Origin: Pseudoalteromonas shioyasakiensis
GTDB lineage: Bacteria; Pseudomonadota; Gammaproteobacteria; Enterobacterales; Alteromonadaceae
Reading direction: 5' to 3'
Length of the DNA stretch: 64,000 bases
Assembly: GCF_019134595.1 (NCBI RefSeq)
Contig: NZ_CP077770.1
Span: 1,942,001 to 2,006,000 of the forward strand
The notes under the pieces are model-generated. The model searched no databases, had not been told where the DNA came from, and saw only the letters and a program-made list of their open reading frames with translations. Both the position numbers and the translations under genes were made by a program. Positions 1 through 8,883 of the stretch are shown in pieces. Numbering within the stretch: position 1 is the first letter of the stretch; each line of letters begins with the position of its first letter.

Positions 1-361
1 GCGAGTTGTTCTTACTTGGGCCGGTCGCAAATGCATTCATTTCAGGGCTATCGTAAATAGCCACTTCTGGCATCGCGATACCTGCTTTTTTCGCTTGCGC
101 TGCTACCGTCGAAACTAACCATTGTTCTGTTTCAGAACGAGGTTGTTCAATAACATGTGCACCGGTTGATTTTTTTGCCATCCATTTCGACATAAATAAC
201 GAAATAAACGAGCCACCAAAACCAAATACAGTTGAGATAACTAAAATGCCGCCTAAACTGCGATGGCTAATACCCAGTACGCTCATCACAATAGACAACA
301 CAATACCTAACACTAGCATTACCGCTAAGTTAGTCAGTAGAAACAAAAATACACGCTTCAT
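1..361 (-). CDS. htpX: Protease HtpX, N-terminal part (runs off the left edge)
   Basis: About 120 codons are visible, starting [20 protein letters not shown] and reading off the window edge. HtpX is an inner-membrane zinc metalloprotease (M48 family) that works with FtsH in turnover of misfolded membrane proteins. The visible part has the two N-terminal membrane segments (about residues 4-25 and 33-55), the family signature around [17 protein letters not shown], and the run ending NAFATGP that precedes the catalytic helix. The HEXXH zinc motif should lie beyond the window, so activity cannot be judged. The start at 361 follows an AGGTTTTT stretch, a weak ribosome site. It is separated from bioD by about 170 bases holding two strong hairpins. 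Confidence 0.93.
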   Translation of the reverse strand, partial: MKRVFLFLLTNLAVMLVLGIVLSIVMSVLGISHRSLGGILVISTVFGFGGSFISLFMSKWMAKKSTGAHVIEQPRSETEQWLVSTVAAQAKKAGIAMPEVAIYDSPEMNAFATGPSKNNS

Positions 362-379
362 AAAAACCTCAGAATAAAC

Positions 380-502
380 ATACCAATTGTATTAACTAAC
401 GACATGGTTAAAAATCGTTAGTTAATAAAATTATCTGGGTGTTCTACCAACTCAGTTTAGGGCTTATGCAATTGGTTGCAAGGAACTAATTGCAACCAAT
501 TG
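380..502. repeat. Two perfect intergenic hairpins, possible dispersed repeat
   Basis: Two strong dyads fill the gap between htpX and bioD. The first pairs 390-402 with 415-427 (13 bp, core ATTAACTAACGA, 12-base loop). The second pairs 469-481 with 490-502 (13 bp, CAATTGGTTGCAA, 8-base loop). The block starts ATACCAATTGTATTAA, resembling the end of the repeat at 26367-26528. Neither hairpin is followed by a clear U-run, so they are not textbook terminators. They may stabilise the bioD mRNA end, halt transcription, or be remnants of a palindromic repeat family. Confidence 0.55.
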
Positions 503-535
503 TGACAGAGTATGTCAAAAGTAACAACTCAATTA

Positions 536-1219
536 TTATGGGTTGATAGATAAAATTTCAAGTAAGGTTTTGTAAATTTTTAATTTAGGAGTGCCGTCTG
601 TATACGGACTAATCGCTAAAAGCGGGAAAGGTAGTGCTGATTTTAAAGTTTCTAAATTGGCGTCTTGTTCATGCATGTTTGGGTCTACATGATTTGCTAT
701 CCAACCCACACAATTTACACCTAGCGCTTTAAAGTGAGCAGCTGTCAATAGTGCGTGATTAAGGCAACCAAGCTTCATGCCTACTACTAGAACAACATTG
801 AGGTTTTGTGACTTAACCCAATCGCTGAGTAAATCGGTTTCGTTGATAGGTAAACACCAACCGCCTGCACCTTCTGTAAGAATATAATCGGTATTAAGTG
901 CTTTTACATTTGCATAAGCAACATCAAGTTTATCAAATGTCAGTCTGTCACCTACTTGGGCAGCTGCAATATGTGGTGCAATGGGTGGCTCATAGGTAAA
1001 GGGGTTAACTATGTTATATTTAACCCCAATTGATGAGCTTTCCATTAAGGTTAACGCATCATCATTGACTAGCTGCCCAAATGCTTCTTCTGCACCTGCT
1101 GCAATAGGTTTAAAACCCACCGCACGCTGTTTATGTTGCGCTAGTAAGTTTAATAATAAACTTGTGACATGGGTTTTTCCGGCATCGGTGTCTGTACCCG
1201 TGATAAAAAATTCTTTCAT
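536..1219 (-). CDS. bioD: Dethiobiotin synthetase
   Basis: BioD closes the ureido ring of dethiobiotin from 7,8-diaminononanoate, CO2 and ATP in the cytoplasm, the penultimate step of biotin synthesis. The 227-residue protein begins MKEFFITGTDTDAGKTHVT; GTDTDAGKTH is the family P-loop and supplies the ATP phosphate and substrate contacts. EGAGGW near residue 116 is the second conserved family motif. Length matches the family. It is the last gene of bioB-bioF-bioC-bioD, starting 13 bases after the bioC stop, so it is probably co-transcribed and under the BirA-type operator upstream of bioB. Confidence 0.97.
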   Translation of the reverse strand: MKEFFITGTDTDAGKTHVTSLLLNLLAQHKQRAVGFKPIAAGAEEAFGQLVNDDALTLMESSSIGVKYNIVNPFTYEPPIAPHIAAAQVGDRLTFDKLDVAYANVKALNTDYILTEGAGGWCLPINETDLLSDWVKSQNLNVVLVVGMKLGCLNHALLTAAHFKALGVNCVGWIANHVDPNMHEQDANLETLKSALPFPLLAISPYTDGTPKLKIYKTLLEILSINP

Positions 1220-1232
1220 TTTTGAGTTAATT

Positions 1233-2024
1233 CTATTTTTCTAGTTCTAAAAGGACAACTTGATAGCTCACTCTAGCATGCCCATCAACCAGAGGGTATG
1301 CCTTACAAACACTATTAAGTGCCTGCCTCGTTAATAACCCTTGGCGTTTTTGCTTAGTTTGCAGTGATGTAGCGCCAATCGCTTTTATTGAGCGCAGCGC
1401 ATCTAAAGGAGAGTTATAGGCATCTATATAACATCTATCAGCTGCAAAATTGAGTTTAAACCCCGCCAATTTTGCATATTCAATAATGTGACTAGCACAA
1501 TAAAACTGATTAATATGGTTTTGCTCGTCTAAACAAGCGAATGCCTGTTTGATCTCTTTAAGGGATCCATCTACTACACAGCTTAAATAAACCTTACCGC
1601 CCTCTTTTATGGAATAAAAAAGACTTTTAAGTAGCGCTTTTAAATCAGCAGACCATTGCATTGCAAAATTACTAAACACACAATCTAGCGAATTTTGCTG
1701 TAAAGGTAGGTTATCCATATCAGCACACACTTTTAAACAACGCGAGCTTTGCTCAGTGCTAAGCATGGAATGACTTAAGTCCATTGCCAATACAGTATCA
1801 AAATGTGTTTTAAGCATTGCTGTGTTAACTAAAGGCCCAGCACCTAAGTCAAGGCAAGTACCCTGCTGATGTTTACTTGCCATCATTTTGAATAAGTGCG
1901 CAGCCGCTTGTTTTTGTACATTAGCATGGCTCGCGTAATTTGCAGCCGCTTTAGAAAACTTAGTTTGTGTTGTTAGCTTATTACTGTGTTGAAAGCTTAA
2001 AGGCGCTTGCAGTTGAACACTCAT
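1233..2024 (-). CDS. bioC: Malonyl-ACP O-methyltransferase
   Basis: BioC methylates malonyl-ACP with S-adenosylmethionine, which disguises the pimelate precursor so that fatty acid synthase can extend it. The class I methyltransferase fold shows motif I as LDLGAGPLV and a later acidic strand ending MDLSHSML. The N-terminus holds the family block FSKAAANYASHANVQ. I chose the ATG at 2024 rather than the GTG at 2030 because it makes an ATGA overlap with the bioF stop, the usual sign of translational coupling. That gives 263 residues, normal for the family. LDLGAGPL replaces the more common LDLGCGTG form of motif I, which still fits SAM binding. Confidence 0.93.
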   Translation of the reverse strand: MSVQLQAPLSFQHSNKLTTQTKFSKAAANYASHANVQKQAAAHLFKMMASKHQQGTCLDLGAGPLVNTAMLKTHFDTVLAMDLSHSMLSTEQSSRCLKVCADMDNLPLQQNSLDCVFSNFAMQWSADLKALLKSLFYSIKEGGKVYLSCVVDGSLKEIKQAFACLDEQNHINQFYCASHIIEYAKLAGFKLNFAADRCYIDAYNSPLDALRSIKAIGATSLQTKQKRQGLLTRQALNSVCKAYPLVDGHARVSYQVVLLELEK

Positions 2025-3157
2025 AAACACTCCACTAGCGAATTAACCAGCATTTTTATATCGTCAGGGTGATGCGCGCTGCTTATGGTTACTCTAAGTC
2101 GTGCCGTATTAAAAGGCACCGTTGGCGGTCTAATAGCGGTTAACCACACGCCTTTATCTTTAAGCTTATTAGCAACGGCTAGCGTGTGTTCTGCATCACC
2201 CAATACCAAAGGCTGTATAGCCGTTGTTGATTCCATTAATGCTAAGTTATGCTCTTTGGCAAGCTCTCTAAAGTAGGCAATATTCTCTGTCAGCTGAGAG
2301 CGTTTTTGGTCAGCCTTTAGTAACAACTTTTCGAGTCGCTCAAGAGTACAACTTGCCATCAGTGGTGACATCGCCGTTGAATATATGTATTCACGATTAA
2401 ACTGCAGCATGTAATCAATCATTTGCTTTGATGCAAGCAGGCAAGCACCACTACTTGCCAGTGCCTTGCCAAAGGTGATGATCAGTAAATCAGGCTTGAT
2501 TGCCTCACAACTGCCTAAGCCTTGCTCACCTAATACGCCAAAGCCATGGGCATCGTCAATCATCAGCCACGCGTTGTATTGCTTAGCGAGTTTACAGAGC
2601 GCTTCAATGGGAGCTTGATCGCCATCCATCGAAAACACCCCTTCGCTTACTATGAGCTTATGCTTTGCTTTTGACTTTTGTAACCGAGATTCTAAATGCC
2701 TAAGGTCGTTATGATTAAACCGGACCATGGCAGCTGCAGAATGAAGACCACCATCAATTAGGCTGGCATGATTAAGCTTATCTTGAAAAATTGCCGATGA
2801 TTGCGCCACGCTTTTATCTTGAAACAATGCTTTTAATACGCTGCTATTAGCACTAAATCCGCTGTTAAATAACATGGCACTTTCATAGCCTAATAACTCG
2901 CATAAACGCTGCTCAAGCTGTTGTTGTGGTTTATTATAACCATTCACTAATGCTGAACTGTGGCTACCTAGATGCTGCGCTTGTATTTCAATAAAATCAT
3001 CAGCAAAGCCAAGGTAGTCATTACTGGCAAAATTTAAATACTGTTTACCTGCAACCTGAATAAAGCGCCCACTTGATTGCTCAACAAGTTGGCGCTTTCT
3101 CAGTAATGCATCTGCTTGTCGGTTAACAAGATGCTCGGCAATAAAATCAAAAGCCAT
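2021..3157 (-). CDS. bioF: 8-amino-7-oxononanoate synthase
   Basis: BioF is a PLP enzyme that condenses pimeloyl-ACP (or -CoA) with alanine to give 8-amino-7-oxononanoate. The 378-residue protein shows the alpha-oxoamine synthase hallmarks: NFASNDYLGFA near the N-terminus, SGFSANSSVLKALF, the DDAHGFGVLGEQGLG stretch around residue 200, and TFGKALASSGA, whose lysine should form the Schiff base with PLP. It begins 7 bases after bioB and overlaps bioC by four bases (ATGA), so the operon is tightly packed. Confidence 0.97.
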   Translation of the reverse strand: MAFDFIAEHLVNRQADALLRKRQLVEQSSGRFIQVAGKQYLNFASNDYLGFADDFIEIQAQHLGSHSSALVNGYNKPQQQLEQRLCELLGYESAMLFNSGFSANSSVLKALFQDKSVAQSSAIFQDKLNHASLIDGGLHSAAAMVRFNHNDLRHLESRLQKSKAKHKLIVSEGVFSMDGDQAPIEALCKLAKQYNAWLMIDDAHGFGVLGEQGLGSCEAIKPDLLIITFGKALASSGACLLASKQMIDYMLQFNREYIYSTAMSPLMASCTLERLEKLLLKADQKRSQLTENIAYFRELAKEHNLALMESTTAIQPLVLGDAEHTLAVANKLKDKGVWLTAIRPPTVPFNTARLRVTISSAHHPDDIKMLVNSLVECL

Positions 3158-3164
3158 TTAAATA

Positions 3165-4205
3165 TTACGCTTCGTAAAATAGTTCTGATGTTGCTTTATC
3201 AGCAACTTTTGATGAAAGTGATGCTGCAACCGCTTCATCAGAATAATCTTCACGGGTTTCTGGGTTCATGCCTAATTTTTTAATCAGCATCATGTCAGCG
3301 TCTGCTTCAGGGTTTTCTGTAGTAAGTAGTTTATCACCGTAGAAAATTGAATTAGCACCAGCAAAGAAACACATAGATTGCATTTGCTCATTCATCGCTG
3401 TACGACCAGCTGATAAACGAACATAGCTTTTCGGCATCATTATACGTGCAACAGCTATGGTACGAATAAACTCAAAGTGGTCTAAGTCTTCGACATCTTC
3501 AAGTGGCGTGCCTTTCACTTTAACCAACATATTAATTGGTACACTTTCTGGCTGTTGCGGTAAATTTGCTAATTGCATTAATAAACCAAAACGGTCAGCA
3601 GCTTGCTCGCCCATACCCACAATACCGCCAGAGCACACTTTCATGCCGGCATCGCGCACATTATCAATGGTGTTTAAACGGTCTTGGTAAGTACGTGTTG
3701 TAATGATCTGTTGGTAATACTCAGGTGAGGTATCTAGGTTATGGTTGTAATAATCAAGGCCCGCGTCTTTTAATGCATGGGCTTTTTCGTTATCTAGCAT
3801 GCCAAGCGTCATGCAGGTTTCAAGGCCTAGCTCTTTAACCTCTTTTACCATTTTTGAAATATATGGCATGTCACGTTCTTTCGGATCAGACCACGCAGCG
3901 CCCATACAAAAACGGGTTGCGCCTTTTTCTTTGGCAACACGCGCTTGCTCAACCACTTTTTCTACTTCCATAAGGCGTTCACGGTCTAAGTCTGTTTTAT
4001 AATGACCGGACTGAGGACAATATTTGCAATCTTCTGGGCAAGCACCGGTTTTAATCGATAACAAAGTAGAAATTTGTACTTCATTTGGATTGAAGTTTTC
4101 ACGATGCACACTGGCCGCTTTAAATAACAGATCATTGAACGGCATTTCGAATAATGCTTTTACTTCTTGGTGAGTCCAATCGTGACGGACAACTGCGTGC
4201 TCCAT
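3165..4205 (-). CDS. bioB: Biotin synthase
   Basis: BioB is a radical-SAM enzyme that inserts sulfur into dethiobiotin, the last step of the pathway. The [10 protein letters not shown] segment near residue 55 holds the CxxxCxxC ligands of the SAM-binding 4Fe-4S cluster. The later RLSAGRTAM segment carries the arginine expected to bind the 2Fe-2S cluster that donates sulfur. At 346 residues it has family length. It is the first gene of the leftward bio operon and diverges from bioA. The start at 4205 has a moderate AGAG-type ribosome site and matches the family N-terminus, which leads into the [16 protein letters not shown] region. Confidence 0.98.
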   Translation of the reverse strand: MEHAVVRHDWTHQEVKALFEMPFNDLLFKAASVHRENFNPNEVQISTLLSIKTGACPEDCKYCPQSGHYKTDLDRERLMEVEKVVEQARVAKEKGATRFCMGAAWSDPKERDMPYISKMVKEVKELGLETCMTLGMLDNEKAHALKDAGLDYYNHNLDTSPEYYQQIITTRTYQDRLNTIDNVRDAGMKVCSGGIVGMGEQAADRFGLLMQLANLPQQPESVPINMLVKVKGTPLEDVEDLDHFEFIRTIAVARIMMPKSYVRLSAGRTAMNEQMQSMCFFAGANSIFYGDKLLTTENPEADADMMLIKKLGMNPETREDYSDEAVAASLSSKVADKATSELFYEA

Positions 4206-4248
4206 AATAGTCTCTTTTTTTAAATTTTTGGGACGGTTTGATTGGCTT

Positions 4249-4276
4249 AGTCTACGACTTGACGTAACATTGTCAA
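4249..4276 (-). promoter_or_regulatory. Candidate bioB promoter
   Basis: Reading leftward, a consensus -35 TTGACA (4271-4276) is followed 16 bases later by TAGACT (4249-4254, four of six matches to TATAAT). The -35 lies inside the left half of the BirA-type operator, so bound repressor would cover it. This is a sequence prediction only. Confidence 0.55.
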
Positions 4277-4303
4277 CGAATCGAAGTAATATAAAGTTTA
4301 CAT
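4270..4303. promoter_or_regulatory. BirA-type biotin operator
   Basis: The half-sites TTGTCAACG (4270-4278) and AGTTTACAT (4295-4303) are separated by exactly 16 bases. They match the E. coli bio operator halves TTGTAAACC and GGTTTACAA at seven positions each, with the same spacing. The position, between divergent bioB and bioA, is also the same. Holo-BirA would be expected to repress both directions. The right half ends one base before the bioA ATG, which is unusually close. Confidence 0.8.
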
Positions 4304-5596
4304 ATGATTAATAAACAACCGATAGATTTAGATTTTGATCGTGAGCATATTTGGCACCCTTATACTTCTATGACTCAGCCCCTTCCCGTTTACCCAGTCA
4401 GTCATGCCAATGCAAATCGTATTTTCTTAGAAACAGGTGAAAGCCTAATAGATGGTATGGCCTCTTGGTGGAGTGCAATTCATGGTTACTGCCACCCTGT
4501 TTTAAATGAGGCAATCACTACACAGGTTAACAAAATGAGTCATGTCATGTTTGGTGGCTTAACTCATGAGCCCGCTGTTGAACTGAGTAAAAAGCTAGTC
4601 AGTATGACACCTGAGTCACTCGATAAGGTGTTCTTAGCCGACAGTGGCTCTGTGAGTGTTGAAGTTGCTATAAAAATGGCGTTGCAATACTGGTTAAGCC
4701 AAGGTTATACCAGCAAACAAAAGTTAATGACGCCTCTTAAGGGCTACCATGGCGATACCTTTGCAGCCATGAGCGTTTGCGATCCGGTTAATTCAATGCA
4801 CAGCATGTACTCAGGGTTTTTACCTGAACATGTTTTTGTACCTGCGCCAAGTGCTAAATTTAATGGCGAGTTTAGCCCTGCTGAAGCTGATACGCTTGAA
4901 AGCTACTTTGCTGCTCACCACCAAGATGTTGCGGCATTTATCATTGAACCCATTGTACAAAATGCTGGGGGAATGAATTTTTACCACCCTGATTACTTAA
5001 AACACCTGCGCATTCTTTGTGATAAGTATGATGTTTTACTTATTTGTGACGAAATCGCTACAGGCTTTGGTCGCACCGGTACCTTGTTTGCTGTTGAGCA
5101 CGCCAACATAGAGCCGGATATTTTATGTATTGGCAAGGCTCTAACGGGCGGCATGATGACGCTCTCAGCGACATTAACCACCAGCAAAGTCGCTGTTGGT
5201 ATTAGTGAAGGTGAAGCCGGCGTATTAATGCATGGACCAACATTTATGGGTAACCCACTTGCCTGTGCCACAGCCTGCGCGAGTATTGATTTACTGTTAG
5301 AGCAACCGTGGCAAGAACAAATTGAACATATAAATGATGTACTAACAACCCAGCTTGCAAAGTGTAAGCAACTTGATGCAGTCGTTGATGTGCGGACATT
5401 GGGGGCTATTGGAGTTGTTGAGCTTAATAGAAGTGTAGATGTAGCAAAGATTCAACGCTTTTTTATAGAGCAAGGTGTGTGGATACGCCCGTTTGGTAAG
5501 TTAATTTATTTGATGCCGCCTTACATAAGCGACGAACAAAGCTTAACTAAGTTATGCAATGCTATTTATGCAGCCATTGAACAACAGGCGTATTGA
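4304..5596 (+). CDS. bioA: Adenosylmethionine-8-amino-7-oxononanoate transaminase
   Basis: BioA moves the amino group of S-adenosylmethionine onto 8-amino-7-oxononanoate, giving diaminononanoate; it is a class III PLP aminotransferase. The 430 residues include [18 protein letters not shown] near the start, [11 protein letters not shown], the [15 protein letters not shown] cofactor segment, and [10 protein letters not shown] with the PLP lysine. The start at 4304 fits the family N-terminus. No Shine-Dalgarno is visible, because the bases just upstream belong to the BirA-type operator. A TATAAA/TAATAT stretch lies 9-17 bases before the ATG, so a leaderless or very short-leader mRNA is possible. 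It diverges from bioBFCD. Confidence 0.97.
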   Translation: MINKQPIDLDFDREHIWHPYTSMTQPLPVYPVSHANANRIFLETGESLIDGMASWWSAIHGYCHPVLNEAITTQVNKMSHVMFGGLTHEPAVELSKKLVSMTPESLDKVFLADSGSVSVEVAIKMALQYWLSQGYTSKQKLMTPLKGYHGDTFAAMSVCDPVNSMHSMYSGFLPEHVFVPAPSAKFNGEFSPAEADTLESYFAAHHQDVAAFIIEPIVQNAGGMNFYHPDYLKHLRILCDKYDVLLICDEIATGFGRTGTLFAVEHANIEPDILCIGKALTGGMMTLSATLTTSKVAVGISEGEAGVLMHGPTFMGNPLACATACASIDLLLEQPWQEQIEHINDVLTTQLAKCKQLDAVVDVRTLGAIGVVELNRSVDVAKIQRFFIEQGVWIRPFGKLIYLMPPYISDEQSLTKLCNAIYAAIEQQAY

Positions 5597-5620
5597 AAAG
5601 GAAGCTGATGCTTCCTTTTC
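5595..5620. terminator. Bidirectional terminator between bioA and the kinase gene
   Basis: GAAAAGGAAGC pairs perfectly with GCTTCCTTTTC around a TGAT loop, and the stem begins inside the bioA stop codon. It sits between convergent genes and can serve both directions, although the U-runs are interrupted. Confidence 0.7.
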
Positions 5621-5629
5621 CTTTAAACT

Positions 5630-6064
5630 TTACCATTCAAACATATAAGCCATTTTACTGATCATTCGAAGCGGTACTTTATGTTCACAGCGCTTGGCGT
5701 AAAGATGCTGTAATGATTTATCTTTAATTTCACCAACGATCACTTCTTTTACTTGATAACCCAATGCAGTAGCCGCTTGAGCGTAGGCAATAAATTCCCA
5801 CTTTTTAATATTAGTGTTATCTACAATTACTAACGGGATTTCTTCTGCTAAGGCATTAATAAAGCGTGCAAGGTTTAGATTGTGATACTCAGATAACTTG
5901 TACTTATCAAATTGATACACACCTTCGCTATTGTAAAAATAATCATCTGTTGCGCACACGACATAATCACTTTCATTACCAGCTACCAACTCATCAGCAA
6001 GGCTATGTGCGTAATATGATTTACCTGAGCCTGGTAAGCCGCGAAGAATAAAAACTTGTTTCAT
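5630..6064 (-). CDS. Small P-loop kinase-like ATPase (AAA_33 type)
   Basis: A 144-residue protein beginning MKQVFILRGLPGSGKSYYAH; GLPGSGKS is a clear Walker A at residues 9-16. A later hydrophobic strand ending IVDNTNIKKWE resembles the Walker B and substrate region of polynucleotide-kinase-like and zeta-toxin-like small kinases. CATDDYFYNSEGVYQFD fits the base-binding and lid part of this family. No extra domain is present, so the substrate cannot be named. It stands alone, converging on bioA and diverging from asnS. The family mixes RNA or nucleoside kinases and uncharacterised proteins, and I do not claim a function. Confidence 0.75.
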   Translation of the reverse strand: MKQVFILRGLPGSGKSYYAHSLADELVAGNESDYVVCATDDYFYNSEGVYQFDKYKLSEYHNLNLARFINALAEEIPLVIVDNTNIKKWEFIAYAQAATALGYQVKEVIVGEIKDKSLQHLYAKRCEHKVPLRMISKMAYMFEW

Positions 6065-6335
6065 AGCACCTGTTATACAATTTAATTAAAGACTAAAGGA
6101 CAGTTATCCTGTTGAGAATTGTTAATAATGCCACAAAATAACCAATTAGCGCAGCCAGAATTTAAATAAACGCAAATTTTACGCAAAATATTGCTGCTAT
6201 TTTACTCAATTGAAGAAAAACTACTAAAGAGTACGCCTCAATAGTTTTTTTATTTGATTTACGAGGGTAAGATAGTCGATTCAAGTGCAATGCACAGCAT
6301 TATTATATTAGGCAACTTATATCATTGGAGTGAAG

Positions 6336-7733
6336 ATGAGCCATTTAGCGATTTCAGAGCTATTAAAAGGCAAGGTTGCGGTAGACAGCCAAGTAACAGT
6401 AAAAGGCTGGATCCGTACACGCCGCGATTCAAAAGCAGGAATTTCATTTTTAGCCGTTCATGACGGTTCGTGTTTTGATCCTATTCAAGCGGTAGTACCT
6501 AATTCACTCAATAATTATGATGAAGTAACACGTTTAACTGCCGGTTGTTCTGTATCTGTAACAGGTGTTCTTGTGCCTTCTGCGGGTCAAGGCCAGTCTT
6601 TCGAAATTCAAGCTAACTCTGTAGAAGTATTAGGTTGGGTTGAGAATCCAGACACCTACCCTATGTCTGCTAAACGTCACAGCATTGAATATTTACGTGA
6701 ACACGCACACCTTCGCCCTCGTACTAACATCATGGGCGCGGTAACCCGTGTACGTAACTGTTTAGCACAAGCGATTCACCGTTTTTATCACGAGCAAGGA
6801 TACTACTGGATCAGCACACCTATCATCACTGCAAGTGACTGTGAAGGTGCCGGTGAAATGTTCCGTGTATCTACTTTAGATATGCAAAACTTACCACGCA
6901 CAGATAAAGGCGACATCGATTACAGTGAAGATTTCTTCGGTAAAGAAGCATTCTTAACAGTATCTGGTCAATTAAATGGTGAGACATATGCCTCAGCAAT
7001 GTCAAAAATCTATACTTTTGGCCCTACTTTCCGTGCTGAAAACTCAAACACATCTCGTCACTTAGCTGAGTTTTGGATGGTTGAACCTGAAGTTGCATTC
7101 GCAGATTTAGAAGATATCGCAAAACTTGCTGAAGACATGCTGAAATATGTTTTCAATGCAGTATTAACAGAGCGTCGCGATGATATGGAATTCTTTGCAC
7201 AACGTGTTGAGAAAACAGCTATCTCACGCTTAGAAGAGTTCGTAACTAAAGATTTCGCACAAGTTGATTACACAGATGCTATCGAAATCTTAAAAGCGTG
7301 TGGTAAGAAATTCGAATACCCTGTTGAATGGGGTGTAGATTTACAGTCTGAGCACGAACGTTACCTTGCTGAAGAGCACTTTAATGCGCCAGTTGTTATT
7401 AAAAACTACCCGCGTGATATTAAAGCCTTCTATATGCGTCAAAACGAAGACGGCAAAACAGTCGCTGCAATGGACGTAGTTGCACCAGGTATTGGTGAAA
7501 TCATCGGTGGCTCTCAACGTGAAGAGCGTCTAGATGTACTAGATAAGCGTCTAGAAGAAATGGGCTTAAACAAAGAAGATTACAGCTGGTACCGCGACCT
7601 TCGTAAATACGGCACTGTACCGCACTCAGGTTTTGGTCTAGGTTTTGAGCGTTTAGTTGCATATGTAACAGGTATGGGTAACGTACGTGACGTTATCGCC
7701 TTCCCACGTACAAAAGGCAGCGCGACTTACTAA
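6336..7733 (+). CDS. asnS: Asparagine-tRNA ligase
   Basis: AsnRS charges tRNA-Asn with asparagine using ATP. It is a class IIb synthetase: an N-terminal OB-fold anticodon domain ([20 protein letters not shown]), then the catalytic core with motif 2 as [17 protein letters not shown] and motif 3 as [16 protein letters not shown]. Its length of 465 residues is normal. The ATG at 6336 is preferred to the in-frame GTG at 6330, because GGAG at 6327-6330 then stands five bases ahead. It is a single-gene unit closed by a strong terminator. Confidence 0.98.
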   Translation: MSHLAISELLKGKVAVDSQVTVKGWIRTRRDSKAGISFLAVHDGSCFDPIQAVVPNSLNNYDEVTRLTAGCSVSVTGVLVPSAGQGQSFEIQANSVEVLGWVENPDTYPMSAKRHSIEYLREHAHLRPRTNIMGAVTRVRNCLAQAIHRFYHEQGYYWISTPIITASDCEGAGEMFRVSTLDMQNLPRTDKGDIDYSEDFFGKEAFLTVSGQLNGETYASAMSKIYTFGPTFRAENSNTSRHLAEFWMVEPEVAFADLEDIAKLAEDMLKYVFNAVLTERRDDMEFFAQRVEKTAISRLEEFVTKDFAQVDYTDAIEILKACGKKFEYPVEWGVDLQSEHERYLAEEHFNAPVVIKNYPRDIKAFYMRQNEDGKTVAAMDVVAPGIGEIIGGSQREERLDVLDKRLEEMGLNKEDYSWYRDLRKYGTVPHSGFGLGFERLVAYVTGMGNVRDVIAFPRTKGSATY

Positions 7734-7753
7734 TAAGTAACGCAACATAATTC

Positions 7754-7779
7754 AAAAGCCGCTTTCGAGCGGCTTTTTT
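7754..7779 (+). terminator. asnS terminator
   Basis: AAAAGCCGCT and AGCGGCTTTT pair around a TTCG tetraloop, followed by a T-run; it begins 20 bases after the asnS stop. Confidence 0.9.
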
Positions 7780-7879
7780 GTGTGTAAATCATTAAATATT
7801 TTAAAATATTACAGTATAAAGAATTAGCAAAGTCAGACATATTGCCTATATTGATAGGAAGCTAACTATTGAGGAGTTT

Positions 7880-8818
7880 GTGTCTACTATGCTATTTCGC
7901 TCTATGAAAGCTCTTTTGCTATCTACAACACTTATCTCTGCACATAGTGCGTATGCAATTGAAGAAAATATTAATTCGAAGCCTATTTTTATTGCCGGCT
8001 CAACCACAGTGACAGAATTATTAGTCGATATAAAAGACGACTTAAGCCAAGAATTTGGCAATAGTATACAAATCAGGCCAATGGGCAGCGATAAAGGCAT
8101 TAAAGCGATTGCCGAAAATGTTATAGATATCGGCACTAGCTCACGATATTTAACAAAAGAAGAACAACAACGTTGGCCCTTTTTGCGGCAAATAATCATA
8201 GCCCAAGATGCAATCGCATTTTTTGTAAACAAAAACTTAAACATCACTGAGCTTACAACTAAAAAGCTAAGCGATATTTACCAAGGTAAGCTAAAGGCAT
8301 GGTCTGAGGTTTCGCCTTATACTCCAGAGCTAAGCGCAAAAAATGATGAGATCCTGCTTTTTAGCAAAGGCACTAGTCACGGTAGTTTTGATGTCTTTTT
8401 AGAGTATTTAAATTTAGATTATATCCAAGAACCTGGCAGTAACTTCATACGTTTAAAAATGGCAGGTAATAGAGGTTTATTTTCTAAACAAAAAGTAGAG
8501 CTTTACGATCAGTTCAATCAAGCGCTTGGGATAGTGCAACGTATTCCAAATGCCATTGCCTATGATTCATATGGCGCTATTAGTAAATTAGAAAATGACA
8601 GACGTATTAACAAAGTAACTTTACTTGAGATAGATGGTGTAAGCCCTTCAGTTGAATCAATTCAAAGTGGCAACTATGCCTTTGTTAGGCCGCTGGTGCT
8701 TATCATTAATACTCAATCACCTCGTTCAAAAAAGATTGGCGACAAGCTCGCTGTGATTGTTAAATCAAACAAGATTCAACAGAAAATGCTTGAGTTTGGT
8801 TACCTTCCGGTAAAATAG
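7880..8818 (+). CDS. Orphan PstS-like periplasmic phosphate-binding protein
   Basis: About 312 residues with a signal peptide (MKALLLSTTLISAHSAYA, cleavage likely near AYA-IE) and the fold of PstS-type binding proteins. AGSTTVTELL corresponds to the GSSTV loop that cups phosphate, and a GTSSRYLTKEE segment follows in the expected order. There is no pstC, pstA, pstB or phoU beside it, so it is an orphan that may sense phosphate, bind another oxyanion, or feed a distant transporter. The start is uncertain: GTG at 7880 lies three bases after GAGGAG, ATG at 7889 twelve bases after, and ATG at 7904 would begin at the signal peptide. Confidence 0.8.
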   Translation: MSTMLFRSMKALLLSTTLISAHSAYAIEENINSKPIFIAGSTTVTELLVDIKDDLSQEFGNSIQIRPMGSDKGIKAIAENVIDIGTSSRYLTKEEQQRWPFLRQIIIAQDAIAFFVNKNLNITELTTKKLSDIYQGKLKAWSEVSPYTPELSAKNDEILLFSKGTSHGSFDVFLEYLNLDYIQEPGSNFIRLKMAGNRGLFSKQKVELYDQFNQALGIVQRIPNAIAYDSYGAISKLENDRRINKVTLLEIDGVSPSVESIQSGNYAFVRPLVLIINTQSPRSKKIGDKLAVIVKSNKIQQKMLEFGYLPVK

Positions 8819-8883
8819 TTAAACGAAAAAAAGCTGCGCACCTAAAAAGATGAACAGCTTTTAACAACCAGAATCGTTATGAA

